Positions 32,250 through 43,189 of a DNA stretch of 64,000 nucleotides are shown here, one piece after another. The DNA is from Anodontia alba (taxonomy: Eukaryota > Mollusca > Bivalvia > Lucinida > Lucinidae). The translations under genes were made by a program, and so were the position numbers. The notes under the pieces are model-generated. The model worked only from the letters and a program-made list of their open reading frames with translations. It was not told where the DNA came from and did no database searches. Every line of letters begins with the position of its first letter. Position 1 is the first letter of the stretch. Location of the stretch: the NCBI GenBank assembly GCA_964016985.1, contig OZ024827.1, positions 77,082,335 through 77,146,334 on the forward strand. Reading direction: 5' to 3'.

Positions 32250-34816
32250 GAAACAAGAGGGCCATGATGGCCCTGTAACGCTCACCTGAGCAACATAGCA
32301 CTTTGAGAACCTGATCTAGAACTGATCAAGGCAAACATTCTGATCAAAGTCAAAATGATTATATTAACAAGAAAGACAATGTACATGTCTAATGGACTGT
32401 GAAATAAAGGTCAAGGTCAAATATGGATGACTGCACTCAAGAGGCTATGCTAAGATGTATGCATGTACTAAGTATCACTGGCTGTAGGAGCAATAGTTAC
32501 TGAGAAACTGACCTAAACACAAACACTTCACAAGTACCAAATATCACTCTGTAGGACCAATAATTACTGAGAAACTGACTGAAACAGAAAAGAAAGTCAC
32601 TGGATAGAAAAATATACATCACCTTAAAATCATCAAGACGAACATTTTGAGCAAGATTCATTATGATCACTTCAAAAATGTGACCTCTAGCGCATTAACA
32701 AGGTTTTCCTTTGATTTGGCCAGATGACCTAGTTTCTGATATCAAGTGACCCAGTTTTAAACTAGACCTAGAAATCATCAAGACAAACATTTTGAGCAAT
32801 ATTTATGATGATTATTTAAAAAATGTGACCTCTGGAGTGTAAACAGTTTTCTGCTGATTTGGTCTGGTGACCTAGTTTTTGACCTAATGTGACCCAGTTT
32901 CGAACTTGACCTAGAAATCATCAAAACAAACATTTTGAGCAAGATTCATGATGATTGCTTCAAAAATGTGACCGCTAGAGTGTCAACAAGGTTTTCTGCT
33001 GATTTGGCCAGGTGACCTAGTTTTTGACCCCAAGTGACCCAGTTTCAAACTTGACCTAGAAATCACCAAGACAAACATGTTGAGCAAGATTCATGATGAT
33101 TGCTTGAAAAATGTGACCACTAGAGTGTTAATAAGGTTTTCCGCTGATCTGGCCAGGTGACCTAGTTTTTGACCCCAGGTGACCCAGTTTTGAACCTGAC
33201 CTAAAAATCATCAAGACAAACATTTTGAGCAAGATTCATGATGACTGCTTCAAAAATGTGACCGCTAGAGTGTTAACAAGGTTTTCAGCTGATTTGGCAT
33301 GGTGACCTAGTTTATGACCCCAACTGACCCAGTTTCGAACTTGACCTAGAAATCATCAAGACAAACATTTTGAGCGAGATTCTTTGATGATTGCTTCAAA
33401 AATTTGACCGCTGGAGTGTTAACAAGGTTTTCTGCTGATTTGGGCCGGTGACCTAGTTTTTGACCCCACGTGACCCAGTTTCAAACATATCCTAGAACTC
33501 ATCAAGACAAAGATTTTGAGCAAGATTCATGATGATTGCTTCAAAAAATGTGACCGCTAGAGTGATAACAAGATTTTCTGCTGATTTAGCCAGGTGACCT
33601 AGTTTTTGATCCCAAATGACCCAGTTTCGAACTTGACCTAGAAATCATCAAGACAAAAATTTTGAGCAAGACTCATGATGATTGCTTCAAAAATTTGACC
33701 GCTAGAGTGTTAACAAGGTTTTCTGCTGATTTGGGCCGGTGACCTAGTTTTTGACCCCACGTGACCCAGTTTCAAACACATCCTAGAACTCATCAAGACA
33801 AAGATTTTGAGCAAGATTCATGATGATTACTTGAAAAATGTGACCACTAGAGTGTTAACAAGGTTTTCTGCTGGTTTGGCCTGGTGACCTAGTTTTTGAC
33901 CCCATGTGACCCAGTTTCAAACTTGACCTAGAAATCTACAAGACAAACATTTTGAGCAAGATTCATAATGATTGCTTGAAAAATGTGACCGCTAGAGTGT
34001 TAACAAGGTTTTCTGCAGATTTGGCCCGGTGACCTAGTTTTTGACTCCAAGTGACCCAGTTTCGAACTTGACCTAGAAATCATCAAGACAAACATTTTGA
34101 GCAAGATTCATATAATTGCTTCAAAAATGTGACAGCTAGAGTGTTAACAAGGTTTTCTGCTGATCTGGCCCGGTGACCTCGTTTTTGACCCCAGGTGACC
34201 CAGTTTCGAACTTGACCTAGAAATCATCAAGACAAACATATTGAGCAACATTCATGATGACTGCTTCAAAAATGTGACCGCTAGAGTGTTAACAAGGTTT
34301 TCTGCTGATCTGGCCCGGTGACCTAGTTTTTGACCCCAAGTGACCCAGTTTGGAACTTGACCTAGATTTAATAGAGGCAAACATTTTGAGCAAGTTTCAT
34401 CAAGATTGGGTCAAAACTATGACCTCTAGAGTGTTAACAAGTTTTTCCATTGATTTGACCTGGTGACCTAGTTTTTGACCCCAAGTAACCCAGTATCAAA
34501 CTTGACCTAGATTTCATAGAGGCAAACATTCTGAGCAAGTTTCATCAAGATTGGGTCAAAACTGTGACCTCTAGAATGTTAACAAGTTTTTCCTTTGATT
34601 TGACCTGGTGACCTAGTTTTTGACCCCAAGTAACCCAGTATCGAACTTGACCTAGATTTCATAGAGGCAAACATTCTGAGCAAGTTTCATCAAGATTGGG
34701 TCAAAACTGTTACCTCTAGAGTGTTAACAAACTAATTGTTGACGACGAACGACGGACGACGGACTGAGGGTGATGACAATAGCTCACCCTGAGCTTTTGC
34801 TCAGTTGAGCTAAAAA
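32250..34816 (+). mobile_element. T1 element carrying about 14 tandem 145-bp monomers
   Basis: Head 'aacaagagggccatgatggc' and 'cgctcacctgagcaac'; tail 'gacgacggactgagg' and a terminal stem 'agctcaccctgagc'/'gctcagttgagct', then 'taaaa'. Between them the block 'gacctagtttttgacccc' recurs every 143-146 bp (32726, 32869, 33014, 33159, 33304, 33450, 33596, 33741, 33886, 34031, 34175, 34320, 34465, 34610). This type of tandem-repeat-bearing, non-autonomous element is widespread in bivalves. A 3' stem close to CTAA is suggestive of Helitron-like elements, but the 5' end does not prove it. Confidence 0.87.
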
Positions 34817-34885
34817 ATATCAATACTTTTCAGTTTACAAAACTGCATTATATGGACTATAACTTACACTCCAAGTATTTCTTAC

Positions 34886-34982
34886 CTTCAACTATTCCCC
34901 ATGGATACTGTCTACCTCGAACTTTTTTACCATTACTTTCTGTTACTGTATTACTTCCTACTACAGCAAATGGCACCCTGTC
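34886..34982 (-). CDS. SEPTIN7: Septin exon: start of the septin unique element
   Basis: 97 bp. It reads [20 protein letters not shown] then [18 protein letters not shown] lies in the G5-like region, and GRQYPWG opens the septin unique element that forms part of the filament interface. Acceptor 'atttcag', donor 'gtaaga', ending in phase 1. The T1 tandem-repeat element lies about 70 bp downstream in the intron. Confidence 0.95.
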
Positions 34983-35029
34983 CTGAAATCAACATCGGAA
35001 TAAAAAGTTATAAAAATAGAAATACAGCC

Positions 35030-35245
35030 AATGTAATAAAATTTCAAACATGGCAAATATCCTAAAATTTTGAATACTTTATTCCATTTTTTTTTTGCCT
35101 CAATTTTGCTATTTATGCCATTCCTTCTTAAAATACTTGGTGGAATGGCAAACAGTGTAGACCCTGATCAGACTGCCCATATGCCATTTTAACAGACACT
35201 TTGGTGTATGAAATTTAAGGACATTTACCATACCATTCCTTACAT
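35030..35245. mobile_element. P1b MITE with truncated hairpin
   Basis: 'tggcaaatatcctaaaattt' and 'tgaaatttaaggacatttac' are inverted ends. 'gcaaacagtgtagaccctga' is present, but the right arm is deleted. Confidence 0.75.
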
Positions 35246-35314
35246 CTTTTTTCACCAAAACTAATTTTCTGATGGATTCATTTCACAAGGCACACGGAGG
35301 AAATGGCAATGAGG

Positions 35315-35400
35315 GGAAGACCCTTATCAAACTGCTCCTTTAAGAAACAGTTTGACCTGGGTCTGCACTGTTGGCATGTCATTTTGTCAAACAGTTTTCT
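35315..35400. repeat. P1b right half
   Basis: 'cttatcaaactgctccttta' with 'cagtttgacctgggtctgca' and 'gcatgtcattttgtca'. Confidence 0.58.
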
Positions 35401-35524
35401 ATTAAACACTCTATGGAACTGGGAACCATCCATGCCTAGTCAAGGAATAAAAGCTATGGCAAATCAGGACAGTATTTTTGTTTAATAACTGTGGATGCAT
35501 AGCTAGCTCTAGGTAAGAATTTTT

Positions 35525-36015
35525 AACCCATTGGAGACTGAATGAACTCCCCACTCTATATATTGGAAGATTCTAATTTCAATTTTTGGTAGGTCAGGTT
35601 ATGTGATTTAGATATTCCTAGAAAAATGGTTCAACTATTTGCAAACAGTCGAGACTCTGATCAGATGCCACATTCTGTGGAGTCTGATCAGGGTCTGCAA
35701 TGTTTAGACTAGACTAGACAACGCAGAACATGATGTCTGATCAGGGTCTACACTGTTTACCACTCATCCAGCAGTTCTTCAGGCACATTAACCCACTGAA
35801 GACTGGAAACCCCTAAATGGGTAACTGGCAAACAGTGCAGGCCCAGATCAGGTGACACAGAACACGACGTCTGATCAGGGTCTCAACTGCTGCAAATAGT
35901 TCAATCATTTTTCTTTAGGAATATCTACATCATATAGCCTGCCATACCTAAAATCAAAAATGGACTCTTCCAATATACAGTGTGAGAAAGTTTATTAAGT
36001 CTTTATTGGGTTAAC
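35525..36015. repeat. P1d elements, two in tandem with three hairpins
   Basis: 'aacccattggagactgaatg' opens, hairpins near 35640-35705 and 35828-35890, plus a right half-hairpin at 35725-35760. A second 'aacccactgaagactggaaa' at 35790 marks another element boundary. Confidence 0.68.
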
Positions 36016-36234
36016 AGGTAATAAAATGGGCCAGTTCAAAGTTTAGGACAAGAATTGTAAGCAGTTATGGTGTCTGAATACTTAAGGTAAATATGGTATC
36101 TTGAAAAAATCAGTATTCACTGAACCACCTCTTCCAGGTGATTCCAATGAATACACATACATTTTGGTGCCAAAAATCACTCTGTAATCTGAAATCTCCC
36201 CCAATCTGCCCGTACGCTCCATCAAATTTGAAGG

Positions 36235-36770
36235 AAAGGATCGAAGGAATGTGAAGGTAAATGATTTGCCAACAAATCTGAAGGCAAACCATTTGCCAAC
36301 AAATCTGAAGGAAAATGATTTGCCAACAAATATGAAGGTAAATAATTTGCCAACATATATGAATGCAGATGTTCCAATGAATCTGATGGCACAATTTTAC
36401 CAACAAATCTGAAGGCAAACAATTTGCCAACAAATCTGAAGGCAAATGATTTGCCATTAAATTTGAAGGAAAATGATTTGTCAACAAATATGAAGGCAAA
36501 TGATTTGCCAACAAATATGAATGCAGATGTTCCAACGAATTTCATGGCACGATTTTACCAACAAATCTGAAGGCAAACAATTTGCCAACAAATCTGAAGG
36601 CAAACAATTTGCCAACAAATCTGAAGGCAAATGATTTGCCATTAAATCTGAAGGAAAATGATTTGTCAACAAATATGAAGGCAAATGACGTCAACAAATC
36701 TGAAGGCAGATGTTCCAACGAATATGAAGGAAATGTTTCAACAAATTTGAAGGCAAATATGGCTTACGAC
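36235..36770. repeat. 24-bp minisatellite, about 22 units
   Basis: Unit 'caaatctgaaggcaaatgat' plus 'ttgc', repeated with variants (aaggaaaatg, aatatgaa). A higher-order block containing 'gatgttccaa' recurs at 36368, 36526 and 36709. Because 24 is a multiple of 3, several frames stay open on both strands (minus 36110-36535 reads LLANHLPSDLLANCLPSDLL). It sits in a septin intron and is not called a gene. Confidence 0.88.
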
Positions 36771-36817
36771 CGCATTATCAAAAAAAATATTACAGCTTAA
36801 AACCACTCAAGATAGCT

Positions 36818-37020
36818 ACCATAATAACAAATAGTGGGACTAAAGGACCCGAGTAAACAGTGTAGACCCTGATCAGATGCTGCATTCTGCAGCATCTGAT
36901 CAGGGTCTACACTGTTTACCACTCATCTAGCAGTTTTTTCAGACATATCAACAGGTACCAAAATGGAGCTGAAATTTTAGGACATCTATGGTACGGTGTT
37001 ATGGTGTCCCAATATTTACT
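36818..37020. mobile_element. P1a-related MITE with a perfect hairpin
   Basis: Arms 36853-36884 and 36888-36919 are perfectly complementary over 32 bp around 'ttc'. The flanks 'ccataataacaaatagtggg' and 'ggtgtcccaatatttactg' are diverged P1a ends. Confidence 0.83.
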
Positions 37021-37029
37021 GTGCTTTCA

Positions 37030-37610
37030 ACATCTTTCAGAAAGTCAGTTTTGCTTGGTGCTTTACACAAAAGAAGTAAAATTTGCAAACTTTTGTCATG
37101 ATTAAATGCAAAACCATTTGTGGTAACAACCTATGCACAAAAAAGTCTTATTCTAGACCTTGGTTTTTGTAAAGTCAAATATTTTCACTTTTCCCCACAG
37201 TAAAAATGTATGCAAATTATGCAGAAATTGGTCAGGTAGGTAACTTAAAGGCAGATTTTTCTACAAGTTTCGCTTGTTCAATTTTTCTGAAATTTTCACA
37301 ATATTGTTGTGAAACATCAATAATTCAAATTCAACAAAGAAGAATAAAAACTATTTTCTCAGCCGAAAATTAAAAAAAACAAAAAACAAAAAAAAAAAAC
37401 TTTATTATAGAAATTGCATAGGTCAGTTTCTTTTGGCCATAAATTTAATTTTAGGGTATATATTTGAGAATAAAACATTGAAACAGAAAAGACAAATGGT
37501 TTCTGATAAGATATGGTCAATCAGAACAAAATAGTTTCATTGAAAATAAAACGCCAAACCAAAAAAACATCTTTCAAAGTGATGCCGAAAGGACAGTAGG
37601 GTAAATATGG
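37030..37610. repeat. R1 interspersed repeat
   Basis: It contains 'aaaccatttgtggtaacaac', 'aattttcacaatattgttgt', 'tatggtcaatcagaacaaaa' and 'aaataaaacgccaaacc', in the same order as at 22.99 and 62.56 kb. Confidence 0.72.
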
Positions 37611-37689
37611 TAATTCATACAGATACAGTAATTTTTTTTATCTTTTCTGGAGATATAACTTCCTGTTTTGTCTATCCCTATCTGTACAG

Positions 37690-37905
37690 ACACTAATTCA
37701 TAGCATGCTGGGTAAAAACTTCAGCAGATAGCAATTCAAAATATTTTTTCTCATTTTCCCCTGAAAATAGGCTTTGATATTTCATGCAAATTGTCTCTCT
37801 AGGAGACAATCTGCATGAAATGTCAAAGCCTATTTTCAGGGAAAAATAAGAAAAAAATATCAATTTGTCATCTGCTGAATTCCTTCAGAGTGGTAAGGGC
37901 TAAGA
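37690..37905. mobile_element. P3 hairpin MITE, well preserved
   Basis: Arms 'ctgaaaataggctttgatat'... and ...'atgtcaaagcctattttcag' pair over about 45 bp around 'tctctctaggaga'. The ends carry 'catgctgggtaaaaacttca'. Confidence 0.8.
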
Positions 37906-38118
37906 TATACCACAGCATGAAACCACTCTCATAGCTGCACTACACAAATATTGCAGTCATTTCCTTAACCTTTGGCCTGCTCTATGTGAATTTTGCAAAC
38001 AACGAAATTGCCATCTTTTTGTAAAGCTTTCCTAGAACCCAGGCTTGATGCTTCATTCACTTACTTGAAGGTATAAAATTTGAATGAAGTTTAAAGTGAG
38101 CACTATCTTTTGAGTGAA

Positions 38119-38152
<34 letters not shown>
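38119..38152. repeat. Poly(A) tract, about 33 bp
   Basis: A run of A broken only at its ends. No retroelement body recognised on its left. Confidence 0.8.
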
Positions 38153-38154
<2 letters not shown>

Positions 38155-38249
38155 ATATCACAAAAAACATATAGCATGTGCAAATTTAATGAACCTTCAT
38201 ATCACAAACATTCCAGTAATACAAATATATTAGACAGCATATAGCTCTT

Positions 38250-38663
38250 GTGTTTGTTTTGTGTTGAGGTTTTACGGCCCAGTCAACCCAATGGGGTCAT
38301 GTCGAGCGTGGTCAGTTTACCTAACCACACTTAGGAGTCATGTCATGACTACGGTGTTTGTTTGTGTTGAGGTTTTAAGGCCCAGTCAACCCAATGGGGT
38401 CATGTCGAGCGTGGTCAGTTTACCTAACCACACGTTTACTGGGCAGGCTTAGTCCTCTAAGCGGTTAACCAGTATTGTGCACATTCTTTCGCCAGAAACT
38501 GACAACTGCCCTTCTTAAATCAGCGGAAGGGGGAGAATGACCGTAGAAAATATTTCATGATCAATCTCCACGAAAGAATGTCGCCGACCTCGGCGGGGGT
38601 TGAACCCGCGACCTCCTGGTCTCCAGTCGGACGGCGCATCCAAATGAGCCACCGAGGCCAGCA
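38250..38663 (-). mobile_element. SINE with duplicated 3' tail
   Basis: The 3' segment ('ttgaggttttacggcccagt' ... 'cagtttacctaaccacac') occurs at 38267-38333 and again at 38363-38436. One complete body and head follow, ending 'ccaccgaggcc'. The flanks 'agcatatagctcttgt' and 'agcatagctcgtgt' look like one TSD round the whole. Confidence 0.82.
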
Positions 38664-38839
38664 TAGCTCGTGTAGCGAGATCCTTATTTTACATTAGAAA
38701 ACATACATTGTGATCACTTAATTACACTCACCTCTTTGTGTGTGTGTTGGGTGAGGAGGGGTGTGTTGAGGGTAAGGGGAAAAGAGGACGATGAGTTTTT
38801 ATAATTTACCCAGCAGAGGACATGGAGGAGTATTTGGTT

Positions 38840-39000
38840 ATAAGTCTGAGATTTTTTTATACACGTCTCCATAAAAGCATATATTGTGGCTACTCATTAG
38901 AGAATTCAATTAGGCACTTCTAATGAGTACTCACAACATATATTTTCATTGAGAACAGGAGAAAATTATCTCAGAATAATCATCGAATACTTCTACTTAA
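38840..39000. repeat. P2b hairpin element
   Basis: 'gagtatttggttataagtct' and 'ataatcatcgaatacttct' flanks. Arms 'catatattgtggctactcat' and 'gagtactcacaacatatatt'. Confidence 0.7.
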
Positions 39001-39216
39001 CCCTTGTCCTGCTGAAACCGGATATACCCTGCCTTTTCAAAAAGTGTAGATCCAGATCAGTTGGCTTCTGAAGAAGCCAACTGATCTGGATCTGCACTAT
39101 TTGTCATTCTGATTCAGTATGTAAATTTATATCAGCAACCTGGATCTAGTAATCTGACTGGCTGAAAATTGTATGTAAGTGTGGCATCTTAATTTATTCA
39201 GCATGACAAGGGTTAA
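39000..39216. mobile_element. P1c MITE, complete
   Basis: 'aacccttgtcctgctgaaac' and 'attcagcatgacaagggtta' are inverted. The hairpin is 'agatccagatcagttggctt'/'aagccaactgatctggatct', a third inner-stem type. Confidence 0.84.
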
Positions 39217-39296
39217 CAAGTCCTCTGCTGTTTATAAGAACTTATTGTTTTGGTATCAAAATATTTCCCTAACAAACACCTGCATTAAATACTTAC

Positions 39297-39389
39297 TCTT
39301 AATTTTTTCTGTATTTTATTTTCTTCTTCATCGTCACATTCTGGGAATTCATAAATTTTTATTTTATGCTGTGCTATTTCATTTAATAT
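39297..39389 (-). CDS. SEPTIN7: Septin exon: acidic loop after G4
   Basis: 93 bp, 31 codons, phase 0 at both ends. It reads [20 protein letters not shown] then [11 protein letters not shown]. The KIYEFP stretch followed by an acidic DDEEEN run is characteristic of SEPTIN7-like septins. Acceptor 'tttttcag', donor 'gtaagt'. Confidence 0.94.
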
Positions 39390-39570
39390 CTGAAAAAAAG
39401 AGGAATAAATAACATAAAGCAATGAAGGTATAACAAACTACAGTTAAATGTTAATGGCTGGTACATCTCATCCACAGAAATTTGATCTAGACATGGGGAG
39501 TTCAGCCACTGAGGGTTAATCATAGCACCAGGTCAGAAGCAAATGGGAATAATTTAGGGATGTCTTTTTG

Positions 39571-39837
39571 TCTGTTTGTTTGTGTTGAGGTTTTACGGTC
39601 CAGTCAACCCAATGGGGTCATGTCGAGCGCGGTCAGTTTACCTAACCACACGTTTACTGGGCAGGCTTAGTCCTCTAAGCGGTTAACCAGTACTGTGCAC
39701 ATTCTTTCGCCAGAAACTGACAACTGCCCTTCTTGAATCAGCGGAAGGGAGAGAATGACCGTAGAAAATATTTCATGATCAATCTCCACGAAAGAATGTT
39801 GCCGACCTCGGCGGGGGTTGAACCCGCGACCTCCTGG
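39571..39837 (-). mobile_element. SINE, slightly 5'-truncated
   Basis: The head stops at 'gcgacctcctgg', so the A box is lost. Duplications 'tgtctttttg' (39561-39570) and 'tgtcttttg' (39838-39846) bound it. The frame through it belongs to the SINE, not a gene. Confidence 0.83.
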
Positions 39838-39849
39838 TGTCTTTTGATC

Positions 39850-40425
39850 TTCAGTAAAATCATATGCTGATGATAATTGCTCTACACTGTCATAGAATAC
39901 ATACATGTAATTTTGTTGTACTACAAAGAAATTTCCAGGCATTTGATTAGATAACAAACTACAGATATATCCTAAGCACACACCTCCTCTCAAGAAATAT
40001 AATGACTCATTTTTATTTTTCACCAAATCAATGAACAACGACAATAAAAAAACTAAGTTATTTTCTATTTTCAGCTGAATTTAGCTTTAAATACACAAGA
40101 TTTATCAATCTGTTTGTGCTCCAAAACAAGACAAAAATCCCTTAAACCCCTAGTTTAGATTGCAATTTCATCCAGTGTCATCCACACTAACTATCACGAA
40201 CTGCAATACAAGCCTAGAAAAAACGTGATGTAACTGTTATTGAGTCATCAAGTTACAAGCATTTTAATGATTCTACATCAGGAATTTCTGACACTGGGTC
40301 AAATAACTTGTAGATAATATTGTATGGATGGGTAGGATAATCTGGATCTTTACTGCTAGTATATATATTATTAAGGTACTTTTTCTTGTAACATGTGATG
40401 TGAATTCATATCCTCCATGTTATAA
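39850..40425. other. Intron sequence without recognised repeat
   Basis: No hairpin, terminal repeat or coding signal was recognised here. Confidence 0.45.
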
Positions 40426-40429
40426 GAAA

Positions 40430-40624
40430 GGCACTTTTTCATAAGGCACATTTTTCAATCGAAAAGAGCTGATATTTTTTCTTATTCTTTTATCATAATC
40501 TATGTTGCGGGTACTCATTAGAAGCAACTCGATGAGGCGCTTTTACTGAGTACCTACAACATCTGTTTTTGTGGAGAAATAAGAAAAACATTTTGCTGAT
40601 ACCCCCTCTTAGCTGGAGCTATGA
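40430..40624. mobile_element. P2a hairpin MITE ending next to a splice donor
   Basis: 'cgaaaagagctgatattttt' to 'tcttagctggagctatg'. Arms 'ctatgttgcgggtactcatt' and 'gagtacctacaacatctgtt'. The septin G4 exon starts at 40635. Confidence 0.78.
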
Positions 40625-40634
40625 TGATACTTAC

Positions 40635-40752
40635 TGTCTTTTTAAACTCCCTACATTCATCTGGTGTTAATGTGTCTGCCTTAGCTATTAATGGAATAAT
40701 GTTCACTTTGTCGTGCAAACGTCTCATAAACTCCACATCAAGGGGCTTTAAT
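40635..40752 (-). CDS. SEPTIN7: Septin exon: G4 motif
   Basis: 118 bp. It encodes [18 protein letters not shown] then [20 protein letters not shown] and KT. AKAD is the septin version of the G4 (N/T-KxD) motif that reads the guanine base. Acceptor 'cttacag', donor 'gtaagt', ending in phase 0. A P2a hairpin element finishes about 11 bp from the donor. Confidence 0.95.
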
Positions 40753-40859
40753 CTGTAAGATTAAAATCACATTAATACCAGCTGTACCAGGAAAATAGCT
40801 GTCATATTTTATTATCTAAATATCATAAATACAAAAAATTTTGTGACGTAAAATATAAC

Positions 40860-41145
40860 AAGAAATGTATTTGTAAAACACTATGCCTTCAACTACGCTT
40901 GTCCATATAAAATGCCAAAGTTGTAAAGGGGAATAACTCTCACAAAATTAATATGATTTTTTTTTTCAAAAATTAATCAGGTAATATACTCCTCAGCCCA
41001 AATAAGCTGAACAAGTTTCAAGGCCCTAGCTCAAATACTTAGCAAGATATTTTGCTCACAAGAAAGGCATTACAAACATATGGATAAACGGATGAATGAC
41101 CAGAGAGCAATATGCCCCTACAACTTTGAAGTTGGGGCATTAAAA
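40860..41145. repeat. T2 element, short version
   Basis: 'tttgtaaaacactatgcctt' at the left. 'atatgcccctacaactttga' and 'agttggggcattaaaa' at the right form a small terminal stem. Confidence 0.68.
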
Positions 41146-41159
41146 GTGAAAAGCCAGGA

Positions 41160-41325
41160 ATGTCAGAATGACATAAATTCCCTCACCTGGAACCAGATCA
41201 GATTGCTCCTGAATTTGCCATTCCACAAAGTATTTTAAGAAAGAACTGCATAAAAAGAAAAATTTAAGCCAACTTAGTATGGAATAAAGTGTTTGGAATT
41301 TCAGGACATTTACCGTACCTGAGCT
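41160..41325. repeat. P1b element, reduced
   Basis: 'gaaccagatcagattgctcc', 'tgccattccacaaagtattt' and 'aatttcaggacatttaccgt' are present. The left hairpin arm is absent. Confidence 0.6.
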
Positions 41326-41334
41326 GTTTGACAT

Positions 41335-41850
41335 ATCTCTGGATAAGGTTGTATTTTTCTATCCATGGTGATTTGTTTCTTTCATTTCTTTATGAAAATG
41401 TATGTTGTTGATATGCAATAGAAACGTTGCGCCACTGCAATCCTAATGAGTATCCACAATATACATTTCAGAGAAATACCATATTCGATCTAATTACCGC
41501 ACATACCCCTATAAGCGCACAGTCTTCAGATTACAGCCAGTGTACTTTTTGTCTACTTCTTTATAAAGGCATATGTTGTGGGTACTCATTTGAATTGCAT
41601 TGTTTCAATGCAATTCAAATGAGTACCCACAACGTACGCCTTTATAAAGAAAATAAAAAAAAAATCACATATCATCATCAAATAAGTCTTTCTGATCTTT
41701 TTTATAGTGTATCCTTAGTAGGTAGATACATATTTTACCACAAATGACTGCTCCCAGTAATTTTGAAAAACCTAAGCGCACAGTGCCGTAATTAGGTCAA
41801 ATACGGTAAGAAAAATATTCATCTGAATATCCCACTTGTCTGGAGCTATG
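41335..41850. mobile_element. P2a MITE split by a P2d MITE
   Basis: The P2a part before 41477 ends 'ttcagagaaa'. After 41808 it resumes 'agaaaaatattcatctgaat' to 'cttgtctggagctatg'. Removing the insert and one TA restores the usual 'gagaaataagaaaaatat'. Confidence 0.83.
41479..41806. mobile_element. P2d MITE (328 bp), inverted copy
   Basis: TA at 41477-41478 and 41807-41808. Ends 'ccatattcgatctaattacc' and 'gtaattaggtcaaatacgg'. Hairpin 'gcatatgttgtgggtactca' / 'gagtacccacaacgtacgcc' with the inner stem 'ttgaattgcattg'/'caatgcaattcaa'. Confidence 0.88.
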
Positions 41851-41869
41851 TGTTAGGTGCCCTAGTATG

Positions 41870-41950
41870 AAACTTTTCAAAAAAGGGCATACTTTTAAAG
41901 GAAAGAATATGCTCCCATACATTTCCATTATCCTTAAGTTCCCTTTTAGT
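41870..41950. repeat. P5 fragment
   Basis: 'tttaaaggaaagaatatgct' preceded by 'cttttcaaaaaaggg'. Left arm only. Confidence 0.5.
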
Positions 41951-42057
41951 TTGATGCAAGTCAATTAATAAAACAAAGAACTGACAGCCTACCACATCTG
42001 GTTTCACTTCTATTTCAAACTGCAGAACATTTGAAGGAAAAATTCCAACCATAATTA

Positions 42058-42240
42058 CCTAGAATGTTCAGACAGTCTTGAGTAAACTGTGTAGACCCAG
42101 ATCAGATGCCACATTCTGTGACTTCTGATCAATCTAAACTGTTTGCCGCTCATCCAGCAGCTTTTTAGGCACACCATCAAAAGGCCAAATAAAAAGAATT
42201 GTGTGTTTAGGGTAACATGTTAGAAAACATCAGGTAGGGT
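42058..42240. repeat. P1a-related hairpin element
   Basis: 'gtaaactgtgtagacccaga' with 'tcagatgccacattctgtga' and 'aatctaaactgtttgccgct'. The right arm is partly deleted. Confidence 0.62.
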
Positions 42241-42344
42241 AGGTAGGGATTCTTCTTTTTTTATGAAGAATAATACCATAATTACCAAATATATTTGAAC
42301 TTGGCAAATAATTCACATAAAATTTTACCAAGTCTCTTTGATTA

Positions 42345-42475
42345 TCCTTAAATGTTTCTAAAAGTACTGATAGAATGGCAAACAGTGTAGACCCAGATCA
42401 AACTGCTTCAGCTTCAATTTGACCTTGGTCTACACAGTTGGCCCAGCCCTCCTTGTCTGAATGTTTAGCATAAAC
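42345..42475. repeat. P1b hairpin element
   Basis: 'aagtactgatagaatggcaa', 'acagtgtagacccagatcaa' with inner stem 'actgcttcagcttcaatttg' and 'accttggtctacacagttgg'. Confidence 0.62.
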
Positions 42476-42511
42476 ACTTTTTTTTTTGAAAACCTGAAAA
42501 AAAAAACAACA

Positions 42512-42735
42512 ACTAGAAATGTGTCCACAGTACACGGATGCCCCCACTGTGGGGTACCTGACTATAAAACTGCAAAATTCTACCTGGTACAAATGCCTTA
42601 ACCTGAGTGTAACAGGAACATGTACACACATTCATACAGAAGGACGTACATTCGTACGCACGTACCCACGTACGAAAACCGAAAAACTATATGGCCCCGG
42701 CATCATCCGATGCGGAGGCATAAAAATTGCCAGGT
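42512..42735. repeat. K-type repeat with 'acgtac' palindromes
   Basis: 'aactagaaatgtgtccacag' to 'gatgcggaggcataaaa'. Centre 'cgtacgcacgtacccacgta' is rich in CpG. It shares its opening with 28362. Confidence 0.58.
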
Positions 42736-42959
42736 TTCACCAGGAAAATTAGGTAGGGTAGGGTTATCCTAAACACACATAGTTTTTTACTTGGCTTAAT
42801 ATCAAATTTTAGCACAAGTTTAAGGCATCCAAAGTAAATATGTTAGACTTCAAGCAATGTATGTATTCAATATGTATGAACTGAAATAATCTACACTGTC
42901 ATACAGGAAACTGGAACAACATTTTCAACCATGTACATCCTGATCCTGATCAGACTGCC

Positions 42960-43165
42960 CAACTTACAGGCATAGGCCTAGATAAGAGTGGGTATCAGGT
43001 TTATATTTTTCTTATTTCTCCACGAAAACATACGTTGTGGGTACCCATTAGAAGCGGCGAGGCGCTTCTAATGAGTACCCATAACATAGGTTTTCGTGGA
43101 GAAATAAGAAAAATATCAATACTTTTGGAGTGAAAAAAGCGCCTTAACTAGAACTATGTTATAGG
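42960..43165. mobile_element. P2a hairpin MITE, well preserved
   Basis: 'gcataggcctagataagagt' and 'ccttaactagaactatg' are the ends. Arms 'cttatttctccacgaaaaca' and 'gttttcgtggagaaataaga' pair through an apex 'gaagcggcgaggcgcttc'. Confidence 0.84.
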
Positions 43166-43189
43166 GAACATGTATTTCATGGGGTTAAC

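Noticed and set aside
32650..34735. CRISPR-like array
   Set aside because: The 145-bp units are contiguous monomers with no alternating unique spacers and no cas genes.
36110..36535. 141-codon frame of LPSDLLANHLPS-type repeats
   Set aside because: Product of the 24-bp minisatellite; similar frames are open on both strands and no start or splice context supports it.
39667..40044. 125-codon minus-strand frame with NPRRGRQHSFVEIDHEIFST
   Set aside because: The same peptide text appears at 18.9, 28.1, 44.6 and 56.4 kb; it is the SINE body read in one frame, joined to unique sequence.
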